Source: UBA4085 sp964556755
GTDB lineage: Bacteria > Acidobacteriota > Aminicenantia > Aminicenantales > UBA4085
Assembly: GCA_964556755.1 (NCBI GenBank)
Contig: CAZKXI010000001.1
Coordinates: 310,001-374,000 of the forward strand
Direction: 5' to 3'
Length of the DNA stretch: 64,000 nucleotides
Below are positions 24,679 to 32,889 of this stretch, piece by piece (the stretch's first letter is position 1; each line of letters begins with the position of its first letter). The position numbers and the translations under genes are program-made. The notes below the pieces were generated by a model, which saw only the letters and a program-made list of their open reading frames with translations, was not told where the DNA came from and ran no database searches.

Positions 24679-25343
24679 CTAGGACTTGGCCGGCTCGGCT
24701 TCCGGCGCGGTGGGCTTGGCCGCCGGCGCGGTCGCGGATTCGCCCCCTTCGATCGGCTTTGTCGATCGATTGGGGCTCGTCGGGGCGACGGCAGAGCCCG
24801 CCGGCTTCTTCGGCAGGGCCCGCGTGTAGACGTACTGCATCTTGAGGTTGTGGNNNNNNNNNNNNNNNNNNNNNNNNNNNNNNNNNNNNNNNNNNNNNNN
24901 NNNNNNNNNNNNNNNNNNNNNNNNNNNNNNNNNNNNNNNNNNNNNNNNNNNNNCGCCGGCTTCTTCGGCAGGGCCCGCGTGTAGACGTACTGCATCTTGA
25001 GGTTGTGGCGGTCGAAGTCGGCGATCTCGTACAGATGGTCCATCTCCATGGCCTTGACCGGGGTGGTCGGGCAGGAGTCGACGCACTGCGCGCAGTGGAT
25101 GCAGCGGTCGTTGTGGATGACCATCTGGAAGCGCTTCTCCTCCTTGGACAGCTCCGTGATCTCGATGGCCTCGGCCGGGCAGTCGCGCTCGCAGGCCCGG
25201 CAGGCGATGCACAGGTCGGGGTGGAGGAAGGGAGAGCCGCGGAAGTCCGGCGGAAGGGTCAGCTTCTCGAAGGGATAGTCCACCGTGGACGGCTTCTTGA
25301 ACAGGCTCCGGAAGAGCTCCGGCAGGAAGATTCCTAGCTTCAT
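24679..25343 (-). CDS. Hydrogenase ferredoxin-like subunit (NuoI-like), interrupted by an N gap
   Basis: This subunit carries electrons to the hydrogenase through two [4Fe-4S] clusters: Cys45, 48, 51, 55 (CIACRACERDCP) and Cys81, 84, 87, 91 (CIHCAQCVDSCP). A 100-N run (24854-24953) sits inside the gene, and the 55 bases on each side of it are identical. Removing the Ns and one duplicate (155 bases) restores one uninterrupted 169-codon frame ending at 24679. The frame as deposited is shifted by the gap. The C-terminal about 40 residues are Ala/Pro/Glu-rich. Its ATG overlaps the nuoH-like stop by four bases. Confidence 0.88.
24854..24953. other. Assembly gap (100 N), probably zero length
   Basis: The 55 bases before the gap (24799-24853) and after it (24954-25008) are identical. 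This is the signature of two contigs sharing one k=55 node joined with an arbitrary 100-N spacer. Collapsing the duplicate restores the gene. Confidence 0.9.
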
Positions 25344-26311
25344 AGCACCAATCCCTTGACCAGGATGACGATCAGCAGCTGCAGGACGGCCAGCGGGGCC
25401 AGGTACTTCCAGGCGATGGCCACGACCTGGTCGACCCGCAGGCGGGAGGTCAGGGCCCGCATCGTCGAGAGGAGGAAGATGACGAAGAGGGTCTTGAGGA
25501 TGAACTGGACGAAGCCCAGGATCGGGCCGCCCCCGAAGCCGCCCAGGAAGACGGCCGCGATCATCCCCGACGAGACGACCATCTCGACGTCGGTCATCAG
25601 CCGGAAGAGGGCCAGCTTCTTGCCCGAGTACTCGGTGAAGGTCCCGCCGACGATCTCGGTCTCGGCGTGGGGGATGTCGAAGGGCGTCCGCTCCAGCTTG
25701 GCCTGGACGCAGACCAGGGCCACGGCGAAGCCGATCAGGTTGACCAGCAGCAGGAGGGGCCGCTGCTGGTAGAAGGCCGCGATCTCGGCCAGGCGCCAAG
25801 TGCCGGCCAGCATGGCCGGCCCCAGCACGGTCAGGAAGAGCGGGACCTCGTAGCCGAAGAGCATGGTCAGCACCCGGGTGCCGCCGATGATGGAGAAGGC
25901 GTTGGTCGAGGCCCAGCCGGCCAGGAACAGGACCAGGGTCGGCAGGCTCAGCAGGTAGAGGAGGATGATCAGGTCGCCCTGGAAGGACGTGAAGCCCGGG
26001 GCGGCTACGTCGAAGTTCCAGACCGGCAGCAGCATGGCCGCGGTCAGGACGACGGCCAGGCCGACGACCGGCAGGGCGGAGAACAGCCTCTTGTCGGCCT
26101 TGTCGGGGACGATGTCCTCCTTGGCCATCAGCTTGAAGAAGTCGGCGATCGGCTGCAGCAGGCCGCCGCGCCCGGTGTGGGTCGGCCCCATCCGGTTCTG
26201 CAGACGGGCGTAGATCTTGCGGTCGAACCACTCGCAGAAGGTGGAGTAGACGAAGAGGAAGAGCAGCCCCGGGTAGACCAGGAGATAGAGGAGGGTTTTC
26301 ACAGCGGCCAT
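25340..26311 (-). CDS. Hydrogenase membrane subunit, NuoH-like
   Basis: The 323-aa protein has about eight membrane segments and the NuoH/HycD hallmarks: the loop FCEWFDRKIYARLQNRMGPTHTG (first cytoplasmic loop), LLQPIADFFKLMAKED, and the acidic loop LERTPFDIPHAETEIVGGTFTEYSG split around residue 195-215. This subunit links the peripheral arm to the proton or sodium channel. It starts 12 bases before the nuoD-like stop (overlap) and ends in an ATGA overlap with the ferredoxin-like gene. Confidence 0.93.
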   Translation of the reverse strand: MAAVKTLLYLLVYPGLLFLFVYSTFCEWFDRKIYARLQNRMGPTHTGRGGLLQPIADFFKLMAKEDIVPDKADKRLFSALPVVGLAVVLTAAMLLPVWNFDVAAPGFTSFQGDLIILLYLLSLPTLVLFLAGWASTNAFSIIGGTRVLTMLFGYEVPLFLTVLGPAMLAGTWRLAEIAAFYQQRPLLLLVNLIGFAVALVCVQAKLERTPFDIPHAETEIVGGTFTEYSGKKLALFRLMTDVEMVVSSGMIAAVFLGGFGGGPILGFVQFILKTLFVIFLLSTMRALTSRLRVDQVVAIAWKYLAPLAVLQLLIVILVKGLVL

Positions 26312-27498
26312 TCCACGTTCCTTTTGTCCGTCTGGGCCCCGCGCGCGGCGGCCATCCGCCGCAGGTCGGCGAAGCGGACGACCCGCTCCTGGCCCGTCCG
26401 GGCGTCGGTCAGCGTGGCCGTCCGCTCGGCGCAGCAGATGCAGGGGTCGATGGCGGCGAAGATGAGGGGGATGTCGGCGATGAAGCCGTTGCGCAGCATC
26501 TCGATCGTGGCCGGGTAGTTGGCCAGGGTCGGGGCCCGGACCTTGAGCCGGTCGGGCTTGTCGGCGCCGGTCGACCGGATGTAGTGGATGTTCTCGCCGC
26601 GGGGCGCCTCGTAGCGGCTGACCACCTCGCCCGGCTTGGCCCGCCGGGGGGCCTTGACGGCGATCGGGCCGTCGGGCAGGTTGCGGATGATGAACTCCGA
26701 GATCTTGATCGACTCCAGCACTTCCTTGATCCGGACGACCGTCCGGCCCAGGACGTCGCAGGAGTCGGCCGTGATGACCTGGAAGTCGACCTCGTTGTAG
26801 AAGTCGTGCGGGTCGTCCTTGCGGACGTCGCGGTCGACCCCGGAGGCCTTGGCCACCGGGCCGGTGGCGCAGAGGTCGATGGCCTGCTGCTTGCTGAGCT
26901 TGCCGACGCCGGCCAGGCGGCCGACGAAGGTCGGCTCGTTGGCCCCGATCTTGAAGTAGTACTCGCTGCGGTCCTTGAGGATCTTGAGGCCCTCCAGGAC
27001 CTTGGCCTTCTGGCTCTCGTCCAGGTCGCGCCGCACGCCGCCCAGGGTGTTGATGGCGTAGTGGACCCGGTTGCCGGAGATCATCTCCAGCAGGTCCATG
27101 ACCACCTCGCGGTCGCGCCAGGTGTACATGAAGAACGAGTCGAAGCCGGCCTCGTGGCCGGCGACACCCAGCCACAGCAGGTGGCTGTGGATGCGCTCCA
27201 GCTCGGAGACCAGGTAGCGCAGGTACACGCCGCGCCGGGGCGGCTCGATCTCCAGCAGCTTCTCGGCCCCTTGGGCGTAGCAGGTGGCGTGGGAGTGGGA
27301 GCAGATGCCGCAGATGCGCTCGGCCAGGTAGATGTTCTGGATCCAGGTCTTCTCCTCGGCCAGCTTCTCCACCCCGCGGTGGTTGTAGCCCAGGCGCAGG
27401 TCGGCGTCCTTGATGACCTCGCCTTCGACCGTCATGCGCAGGCTGATGGGCTCCTTGAGGGCGGGGTGCTGGGGCCCGATGGGGATTTGGAACTTCAT
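26299..27498 (-). CDS. [NiFe]-hydrogenase large subunit, group 4 (NuoD-like)
   Basis: This is the catalytic subunit. The 399-aa protein keeps both nickel-ligand motifs, ERICGICSHSH (Cys63, Cys66) and DPCICCAER (Cys353, Cys356), which true complex-I NuoD subunits lack. A 40-residue tail after Arg359 resembles the HycE-type C-terminal extension removed by a HycI-type protease, and such a protease gene lies downstream. LRLGYNHRGVEKLAEEKTW near the start is typical of the 49-kDa family. The gene overlaps the nuoC-like gene as ATGA. Assignment to group 4 is firm; the subgroup is not. Confidence 0.93.
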   Translation of the reverse strand: MKFQIPIGPQHPALKEPISLRMTVEGEVIKDADLRLGYNHRGVEKLAEEKTWIQNIYLAERICGICSHSHATCYAQGAEKLLEIEPPRRGVYLRYLVSELERIHSHLLWLGVAGHEAGFDSFFMYTWRDREVVMDLLEMISGNRVHYAINTLGGVRRDLDESQKAKVLEGLKILKDRSEYYFKIGANEPTFVGRLAGVGKLSKQQAIDLCATGPVAKASGVDRDVRKDDPHDFYNEVDFQVITADSCDVLGRTVVRIKEVLESIKISEFIIRNLPDGPIAVKAPRRAKPGEVVSRYEAPRGENIHYIRSTGADKPDRLKVRAPTLANYPATIEMLRNGFIADIPLIFAAIDPCICCAERTATLTDARTGQERVVRFADLRRMAAARGAQTDKRNVEWPL

Positions 27499-27968
27499 GC
27501 TTTGCCTCCGGGGATGATCTCCTTCGGCCGCTCGTATTTCCAGTCCTTGCGCAGGGGGAAGTTGCCCTCGGGCCAGCCGTCCGGCATGAGCAGGTTGCGG
27601 GGATCGGGGATGTCGTCGACGACGATGCCGAACATGTCCTGCAGCTCCCTCTCGTAGAGGATCAGGCCGGGGATGACGGCGCAGAGCGAGGGCAGGTGCG
27701 GCGAGGCCTTGGGGATGGTCGTCCGGACGGTGACCGCTCCGGACGTGTCGCCGAAGTGGTAGAGGATCTCGTAGACGTCGCCCTTGTCCAGGCCGGTGAC
27801 CGTGGAGACGTACCACAGGTCGAGGCCGGCCTTGAGGGCCTCGAAGGCGGGCCGCAGGTCGGCGGCGGCGACGGTCAGGAAGACGCGGTGGGGGGCGGGC
27901 AGGGCGCTCTCGACGAGCCGGGCGCCCAGGAGGGCCTTGGCTTTCTCGATCTTTTCGGCGTCGGTCAT
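27495..27968 (-). CDS. Hydrogenase subunit, NuoC-like (30-kDa family)
   Basis: The 157-aa protein contains the 30-kDa signature ILYERELQDMFGIVVDDIPDPRNLLMPDGWPEG (in pieces, about 100-135) and LRKDWKY near the C-terminus. It caps the large subunit on the peripheral arm. In formate hydrogenlyase this domain is fused to the large subunit, but here it is separate, as in most complex I. It lies 10 bases after the nuoB-like gene. Confidence 0.92.
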   Translation of the reverse strand: MTDAEKIEKAKALLGARLVESALPAPHRVFLTVAAADLRPAFEALKAGLDLWYVSTVTGLDKGDVYEILYHFGDTSGAVTVRTTIPKASPHLPSLCAVIPGLILYERELQDMFGIVVDDIPDPRNLLMPDGWPEGNFPLRKDWKYERPKEIIPGGKA

Positions 27969-27978
27969 GCGGGTCTCC

Positions 27979-28398
27979 TCAGAGCTTGCCCAGGAGCTTG
28001 ACGACGCCGTCCAGCAGGGCGTCGGGCCGGATGGGGCAGCCCGGGACGTAGACGTCCACCGGGATGACCTGGTCCAGGCCGCCCATGACGTTGTAGGCGC
28101 CGCGGTAGACGCAGCCCGACATGGCGCAGGCGCCGCAGGCGATGACGAACTTGGGGTCCGGGGTCTGCTCGTAGATGCGGATGATCCGGTCCTTCAGCTG
28201 GCGGGTGACCGGACCGGTGGCGATGATGACGTCGGCGTGGCGCGGGGTGGCGCGCAGCAGGACCCCGAAGCGCTCGACGTCGAAGCGGGGCGTCAGGGCG
28301 TCCACGACCTCGATGTCGCAGGCGTTGCAGGCGCCGGAGTTGAGGTGCAGGATCCAGGGCGACTTGATCCTGGACCAGCGGGTCAGTTTCTTCAGCAT
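27979..28398 (-). CDS. Hydrogenase small subunit, NuoB-like
   Basis: The small subunit holds the proximal [4Fe-4S] cluster next to the nickel site. Cys24 and Cys27 lie in GACNACDIE, then CGAC (Cys88/91), Cys96 and Cys121 in VPGCPIRP. The CxxC spacing is that of group 4 hydrogenases; complex-I NuoB has adjacent cysteines (CC). Length 139 aa is normal. An AAGGAG site precedes the ATG by 7 bases. Confidence 0.93.
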   Translation of the reverse strand: MLKKLTRWSRIKSPWILHLNSGACNACDIEVVDALTPRFDVERFGVLLRATPRHADVIIATGPVTRQLKDRIIRIYEQTPDPKFVIACGACAMSGCVYRGAYNVMGGLDQVIPVDVYVPGCPIRPDALLDGVVKLLGKL

Positions 28399-28410
28399 GA
28401 GGGCTCCTTG

Positions 28411-28743
28411 TCAGTCCCGGGTCACCAGAGCCATGACGGACAGGAAGATCACCGCCAGGTAGAGGACCGCGAAGAGGACGATCTTGCCGGACGGGACCGT
28501 GGCCAGGACCAGGGCCGCCACGTGCATGATGGTGAAGAACAGGGCGACGAAGAAGAACAGGCGGTAGCCGAACTGGATCTTGGTCCCGGGCATGTCCTCG
28601 CCGCAGGCGTAGGAGGTCAGCTTGCCGCCGACCTTGTTCAGCTTGGGGGCCATGCGCCGGCCCAAGACCGTGAGCAGCCAGGCGACGGCCAGGAAGAGGA
28701 CGAAGGCGACGGGCGGGGAGAGCAGAATGTCGATGCCTTTCAT
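28411..28743 (-). CDS. NuoA-like membrane subunit
   Basis: The 110-aa protein has three membrane segments. The loop between the first and second contains KLTSYACGEDMPGTKIQFGYRLFFF, which corresponds to the conserved YECG...FRVRFYLFA region of NuoA (complex I subunit 3). Formate hydrogenlyase and Ech hydrogenases lack a NuoA. Its presence here is one reason to treat this complex as unusually complete. It is 3 bases from the nuoK-like gene. Confidence 0.85.
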   Translation of the reverse strand: MKGIDILLSPPVAFVLFLAVAWLLTVLGRRMAPKLNKVGGKLTSYACGEDMPGTKIQFGYRLFFFVALFFTIMHVAALVLATVPSGKIVLFAVLYLAVIFLSVMALVTRD

Positions 28744-28746
28744 GGC

Positions 28747-29055
28747 TTATCCTTTGAGCCGGGTCAGCTTGCGCACGTCCAGGCTCTTGGTGTGGCGGGT
28801 GACGTTGATGATCAGGGCCAGAGCGGTGGCCACCAGGCAGACCTCGACGACGATGTAGGTGATGACCAGGCTCTGGGCCAGCAGGGCGTTGCCCTTGACG
28901 AAGCCGGTCGACATCAGGACCAGGCTGACGCCCTTGCCGATGACCTCGATGCCGATGAACAGCTTGATCAGGTTGCGCATGGTCAGCAGGGCGTAGAGGC
29001 CGATGCCGACCAGGCCGGCGGCGAAGAACAGGTATACAAGCCAGTGACTACTCAT
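28747..29055 (-). CDS. NuoK-like membrane subunit
   Basis: The 102-aa protein has three membrane segments, with the acidic residue in LFIGIEVIGKGV (second helix) that is essential for pumping in NuoK/MrpC proteins. It ends in a basic cytoplasmic tail (TRHTKSLDVRKLTRLKG). It overlaps the nuoJ-like gene by 8 bases, so expression is probably coupled. Confidence 0.87.
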   Translation of the reverse strand: MSSHWLVYLFFAAGLVGIGLYALLTMRNLIKLFIGIEVIGKGVSLVLMSTGFVKGNALLAQSLVITYIVVEVCLVATALALIINVTRHTKSLDVRKLTRLKG

Positions 29056-29536
29056 CGTCTTTGTCCCTCTTCCGGAACAGGGCCAGGACGGCGAAGACGC
29101 CGGACAGGATGACCGCCAGCTGGCCGATCAAGTCGAAGGTCCGCTGCTTCCACAGCACGTCGCCGAAGGTTCCGGACTCGGCGGCGGCCGGCAGGGCGGC
29201 GATCTTGGCCGTCAGGCCCTTCATGACCAGGGCGTCGACGGCGATCAGGGCGATGAAGAAGACCGGGAAGATCCGCACGGCGGCCTTGGACTCCTTGACC
29301 TCACCGTCCGTCCGGGTCAGGGCGATGGTCAGGATGAACAGGACCGTGATCAAGCCGGCCACGACGGAGATCTCGAAGACGCCGGCGTAGGCGGCCTTCA
29401 TGCGGAAGAAGACCAGGCCCAGGAACAGGCTGGACACGGCCAAGGCGATGGCCGCCTTGATCAGGTCCTTGGCCAGGACGGCCAGGGCCGAGGCCAGGAC
29501 CAGGCCGGAGAGCAGGACGATATCGAGTGCGGCCAT
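29048..29536 (-). CDS. NuoJ-like membrane subunit
   Basis: The 162-aa protein has about five membrane segments, starting MAALDIVLLSGLVLASALAV. AAYAGVFEISVVAGLITVLFI matches the conserved third helix of NuoJ/MbhD-type subunits, which contains the pi-bulge in complex I. It ends in a charged FRKRDKDDE tail. The ATG at 29536 lies 2 bases after the stop of the upstream antiporter-like gene. Confidence 0.83.
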   Translation of the reverse strand: MAALDIVLLSGLVLASALAVLAKDLIKAAIALAVSSLFLGLVFFRMKAAYAGVFEISVVAGLITVLFILTIALTRTDGEVKESKAAVRIFPVFFIALIAVDALVMKGLTAKIAALPAAAESGTFGDVLWKQRTFDLIGQLAVILSGVFAVLALFRKRDKDDE

Positions 29537-29538
29537 GA

Positions 29539-30999
29539 TCACATCCCCATTCCCCGGGCCAGCCCGTCGGCGGCGGGCTGGATCCAGGTCGAAATCACGG
29601 AGGAGAAGAGGATCCCCAGGGCCAGGCAGAGGGCGGCCAGGACGACCGTCGAGGCGGCCATCCAGAAGGGGGCTTCCTTGACCGCCGCCCAGCGCTCGTT
29701 GAGCTTGCCGAAGAAGGCCCGGCGCTGGATGATCAGGTAGTACCACAGGGTCAGGACCGAGGCCAGGACGGCGATCACGGCCAGGACCGGCCGCCGCGAC
29801 TGGACCAGGGCCATGATGATCAGGAGCTTGCTCCAGAACCCGCCCAGCGGCGGCACGCCGGCGATCGACAGCGAGCCGATGAGGTTGGTCGTGGCCGTGA
29901 CGGGCATGCGCTTGGCCAGGCCGCCCATCTCCTCCAGGTCGCGGGTGCCGGTGGCTTGCTGGACCGAGCCGCTGTTGAGGAACAGCAGGCCCTTGGCCAC
30001 GGCGTGATTGAGCAGGTGGAACAGCCCGCCGGCGATCCCCAGCGGGGTGCCGATGCCGAGGCCCAGGACGACGTAGCCGACCTGGCTGATGGAGGAGTAG
30101 GCCAGCATCCGCTTCATGTCCTTCTGCTGCAGGGCCAGCAGGGCGGCCACGACGATGGACACCGTGCCCGTCCACATCATCACGTCGCTGAGGGCCGGGG
30201 TCAGGCCGAAGACGTTGAAGAAGACCCGGGTCAGGGCGTAGACGCCCGAGACCTTGATCAGCAGGCCCGACAGGATGGCCGAGATGGGGGCCGGGGCCGA
30301 CGGGTGGGCGTCGGGCAGCCAGGCGTGGAAGGGGACCAGGGCCGACTTCAGCCCGAAGCCCAGCAGGAAGAGGGCCGCGGCCGCGGCGCCCCAGGCCTTG
30401 GCCTGGAGCTGGCGGAGGCCCTCGCCGACGGCGGCGAAGCTGAGGCCGCCGGTCAGCCCGAAGAGCAGGGCGATGGCGATGACGACGGCGGCCGAGGCGA
30501 CCACCGACAGCATCAGGTACTTGAAGGCCGCCTCGAGCTCGTCGTGCCCGCGGCCGAAGGCGACCAGGGCGTAGGAGGCGATGGCGGCGACCTCCAGGAA
30601 GATGTAGATCTGGAACAGGTCCGTGACCAGGATCAGCCCGTTCATCCCGGCCACCATCATCAGCAGCAGGGCGTAGTAATTGGCCTTGGAGCCGTAGTGC
30701 TCCATGTAGGAGATGGAGTAGAGGCCGACGCAGGCGCTGACCAGGGCGATCACGGTCAGCATGAACAGGCTGAAATGGTCGACGGCCACGGTGATGCCCA
30801 GGGGCTCGCCGAACCAGGCGAAAGTCTGCTGGAGGGCGCCGCCGGACAGAAGGCCGCGGGCGCCGGTCACGGCATAGCCGAACAGGAAAAGGAGGGCGCC
30901 GTTGGCCAGGACGTCGGGCAGGACTTTCTTGGACGCCTTCCCGACGAGGGGCAGGACCGCGGCGACGATGAGGGGCAAGCCGATATAAAGGAAAATCAA
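29539..30999 (-). CDS. Antiporter-like membrane subunit 3 (NuoM/NuoN/MrpD-like)
   Basis: The 486-aa protein has about 14 membrane segments and belongs to the proton-conducting antiporter family. Channel residues are visible in FLEVAAIASYALVAFG (Glu of TM5), LFLLGFGLKSALVPFHAWLPDAH (Lys of TM7) and LLALQQKDMKRMLAYSSISQVGY (broken TM12 region). It lacks the long lateral helix of NuoL. It is the third of three antiporter-like subunits in this operon. Confidence 0.92.
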   Translation of the reverse strand: MIFLYIGLPLIVAAVLPLVGKASKKVLPDVLANGALLFLFGYAVTGARGLLSGGALQQTFAWFGEPLGITVAVDHFSLFMLTVIALVSACVGLYSISYMEHYGSKANYYALLLMMVAGMNGLILVTDLFQIYIFLEVAAIASYALVAFGRGHDELEAAFKYLMLSVVASAAVVIAIALLFGLTGGLSFAAVGEGLRQLQAKAWGAAAAALFLLGFGLKSALVPFHAWLPDAHPSAPAPISAILSGLLIKVSGVYALTRVFFNVFGLTPALSDVMMWTGTVSIVVAALLALQQKDMKRMLAYSSISQVGYVVLGLGIGTPLGIAGGLFHLLNHAVAKGLLFLNSGSVQQATGTRDLEEMGGLAKRMPVTATTNLIGSLSIAGVPPLGGFWSKLLIIMALVQSRRPVLAVIAVLASVLTLWYYLIIQRRAFFGKLNERWAAVKEAPFWMAASTVVLAALCLALGILFSSVISTWIQPAADGLARGMGM

Positions 31000-31020
31000 A
31001 GGTCCTCCTCTCTCAAGGCC

Positions 31021-32889
31021 TTAGACCAGGGCGCTGATGACCGCGGCCAGGACCAGAAGCCCGCCCAGGCACCAGGCCAGGTAGGTGCCGTAGCGGCCGG
31101 TGTGGGCCTTGCTGAGCAGCGATCCGACGGCCCCGCCGGCGGAGGTCACGGCCTTCTCGAAGACGAAGTCGATCGGCCGGTCGATGCCCTTGAACAGGAC
31201 CCAGGACAGGCCGCGCAGGAAGACGACGCCCTGCTCGTAGATGTCGAAGACGCGCTTCTCGGCCCAGCCGTAGATCTGCTTGAGGCCGGGGGCCTTGTGG
31301 ATCGGCTCCGAGGCCAGGTAGGGCTTGCGGCCGCCCTTCTTCCAGCCGTAGGCGTGGAGCAGGAAGGCCAGCAGCAGGCAGCCCAGGGAGATGCCGGCCA
31401 CCGGGTTGAAGAGGTCCAGGGCGTGCGAGGTGAAGTCGAGGTGCTCGCCCGCCTCGACGTGGCCGTCGAGGATCGGCGTGATCAGCCCGTTGAGAGGCAG
31501 CTTGTTGAAGACGCCGAAGGTGATGCAGAGCAGGGCCAGGATGAGGATCGGGATGACGATGGCGGCCGGGCTTTCCTTGACCTTGACCGCCGGCCGCTCC
31601 TCGCTGGGCCGGCCGAAGAAGACCGAGTGGCCGGCCTTGAGGAAGGAGGCGAAGGTGAAGATGGCCCCCAGCCAGGCGGCCACGGCGAAGACGGTATAGC
31701 CGGTCTCCAGGGCGCCGTGGAAGACCATCTCCTTGGAGACGAAGCCGTTCAACGGCCAGACGCCGGAGATGGCCAGGGCGCAGACGGTGAAGCCGGCGGC
31801 GGTCAGGGGCATGGCCTTGGCCAGCCCGCCGAGCTTCTTCATCTCGGTCGTCCCCATCCGATGCTCGACCGAGCCGGCCGACAGGAACAGGCCGCACTTG
31901 TACATGGCGTGGTTGATCATGTGGAAGATGCCGCCGGCGATGCCGGCCGCCACCCCCGTGCCGATGCCCAGGATCATGTACCCGACCTGGCTGACGGCGT
32001 GGTAGGACAGCAGCCGCTTGAAGTCCTTCTGGATGAGGGCCATCATGACGGCCAGAACGATGGTCGCCGCGCCGAGGGTCATCAGGACCAGGGACATGGC
32101 CCCGCCCTTCTCGATCTTGAACACGTCCAGGCTCAGGCGGGCCAGCAGGTAGATGCCCAACAGCTTCTCGAAGGCCGCCGGCATGAAGGCCATGAAGGTC
32201 ACCGGGGCGTCGATGGCGGCGTCGGGGATCCAAGTGTGGAAGGGCATGACCCCGGCCTTGCCGGCCGCTCCGATCATGGTCAGGATGAAGGCGGCGGCCA
32301 GGACGCCGGTCGGGGCGACGGAGATCTGGGAGATGGTCAGGGTGCCCGTCTTGGCCCACAGGATGCCGATGCCCAGGATCATGCAGAAGTCGCACAGGCC
32401 GCTGATGATGAAGGCCTTGAGGGCGGTCCGGTGGGCGCCCTTGCCGCCGATGGCGATCAGGCCGTAGAGGGTCACCAGCAAGCCCTCCCAGAAGAAGACC
32501 AGGGGCACGAAGTTGTCGGCCAGGACGGCCCCGTTGGCCATGGCGGCCGAGAGGAAGACCAGGGCGTAATAGGCCCGGGCGTGGGGGTGGCCCTTCATCT
32601 TGGCCGTCGAGTAGAGGGCGATCAGGACGAGGAACCCGGCCAGGGCCAGCAGGATGAAGGCCGAGAAGTGGAACAAGCGCAGCTCGAAGGCGACGCCGTC
32701 GCCCAGCCAGGCCGGGCGCCACTCCAGCGTCTTCTGGCCGAAGAGCTGGACGGCCAGACCCAGCGAGGCCAGGGAGGCCAGCACGGCCAGCAGCTCCCGC
32801 ACGACCTTGACCCGGGACGGGATCAGGGCCAGCAGGAGGGCGGCCGCGGCCGGTACGAGGATGGTCCAGAGGAGCATGAGGGGATTCAT
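31021..32889 (-). CDS. Antiporter-like membrane subunit 2 (NuoL-like, long)
   Basis: This 622-aa protein has the antiporter core (FFWEGLLVTLYGLI, GAAGKAGVMPFHTWIPDA, MALIQKDFKRLLSYHAVSQVGY) plus a C-terminal extension of about 150 residues, with a charged amphipathic stretch (KAPGLKQIYGWAEKRVFDIYEQG) and a last membrane helix, as in NuoL. The start is the ATG at 32889, which overlaps the previous stop as ATGA; a longer upstream frame is not supported. Confidence 0.92.
   Translation of the reverse strand: MNPLMLLWTILVPAAAALLLALIPSRVKVVRELLAVLASLASLGLAVQLFGQKTLEWRPAWLGDGVAFELRLFHFSAFILLALAGFLVLIALYSTAKMKGHPHARAYYALVFLSAAMANGAVLADNFVPLVFFWEGLLVTLYGLIAIGGKGAHRTALKAFIISGLCDFCMILGIGILWAKTGTLTISQISVAPTGVLAAAFILTMIGAAGKAGVMPFHTWIPDAAIDAPVTFMAFMPAAFEKLLGIYLLARLSLDVFKIEKGGAMSLVLMTLGAATIVLAVMMALIQKDFKRLLSYHAVSQVGYMILGIGTGVAAGIAGGIFHMINHAMYKCGLFLSAGSVEHRMGTTEMKKLGGLAKAMPLTAAGFTVCALAISGVWPLNGFVSKEMVFHGALETGYTVFAVAAWLGAIFTFASFLKAGHSVFFGRPSEERPAVKVKESPAAIVIPILILALLCITFGVFNKLPLNGLITPILDGHVEAGEHLDFTSHALDLFNPVAGISLGCLLLAFLLHAYGWKKGGRKPYLASEPIHKAPGLKQIYGWAEKRVFDIYEQGVVFLRGLSWVLFKGIDRPIDFVFEKAVTSAGGAVGSLLSKAHTGRYGTYLAWCLGGLLVLAAVISALV

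Noticed and set aside
26299..27498. Calling the D-like subunit NADH dehydrogenase NuoD
   Set aside because: Both nickel CxxC motifs are intact, the B-like subunit has hydrogenase spacing, and the NADH-binding module is absent.
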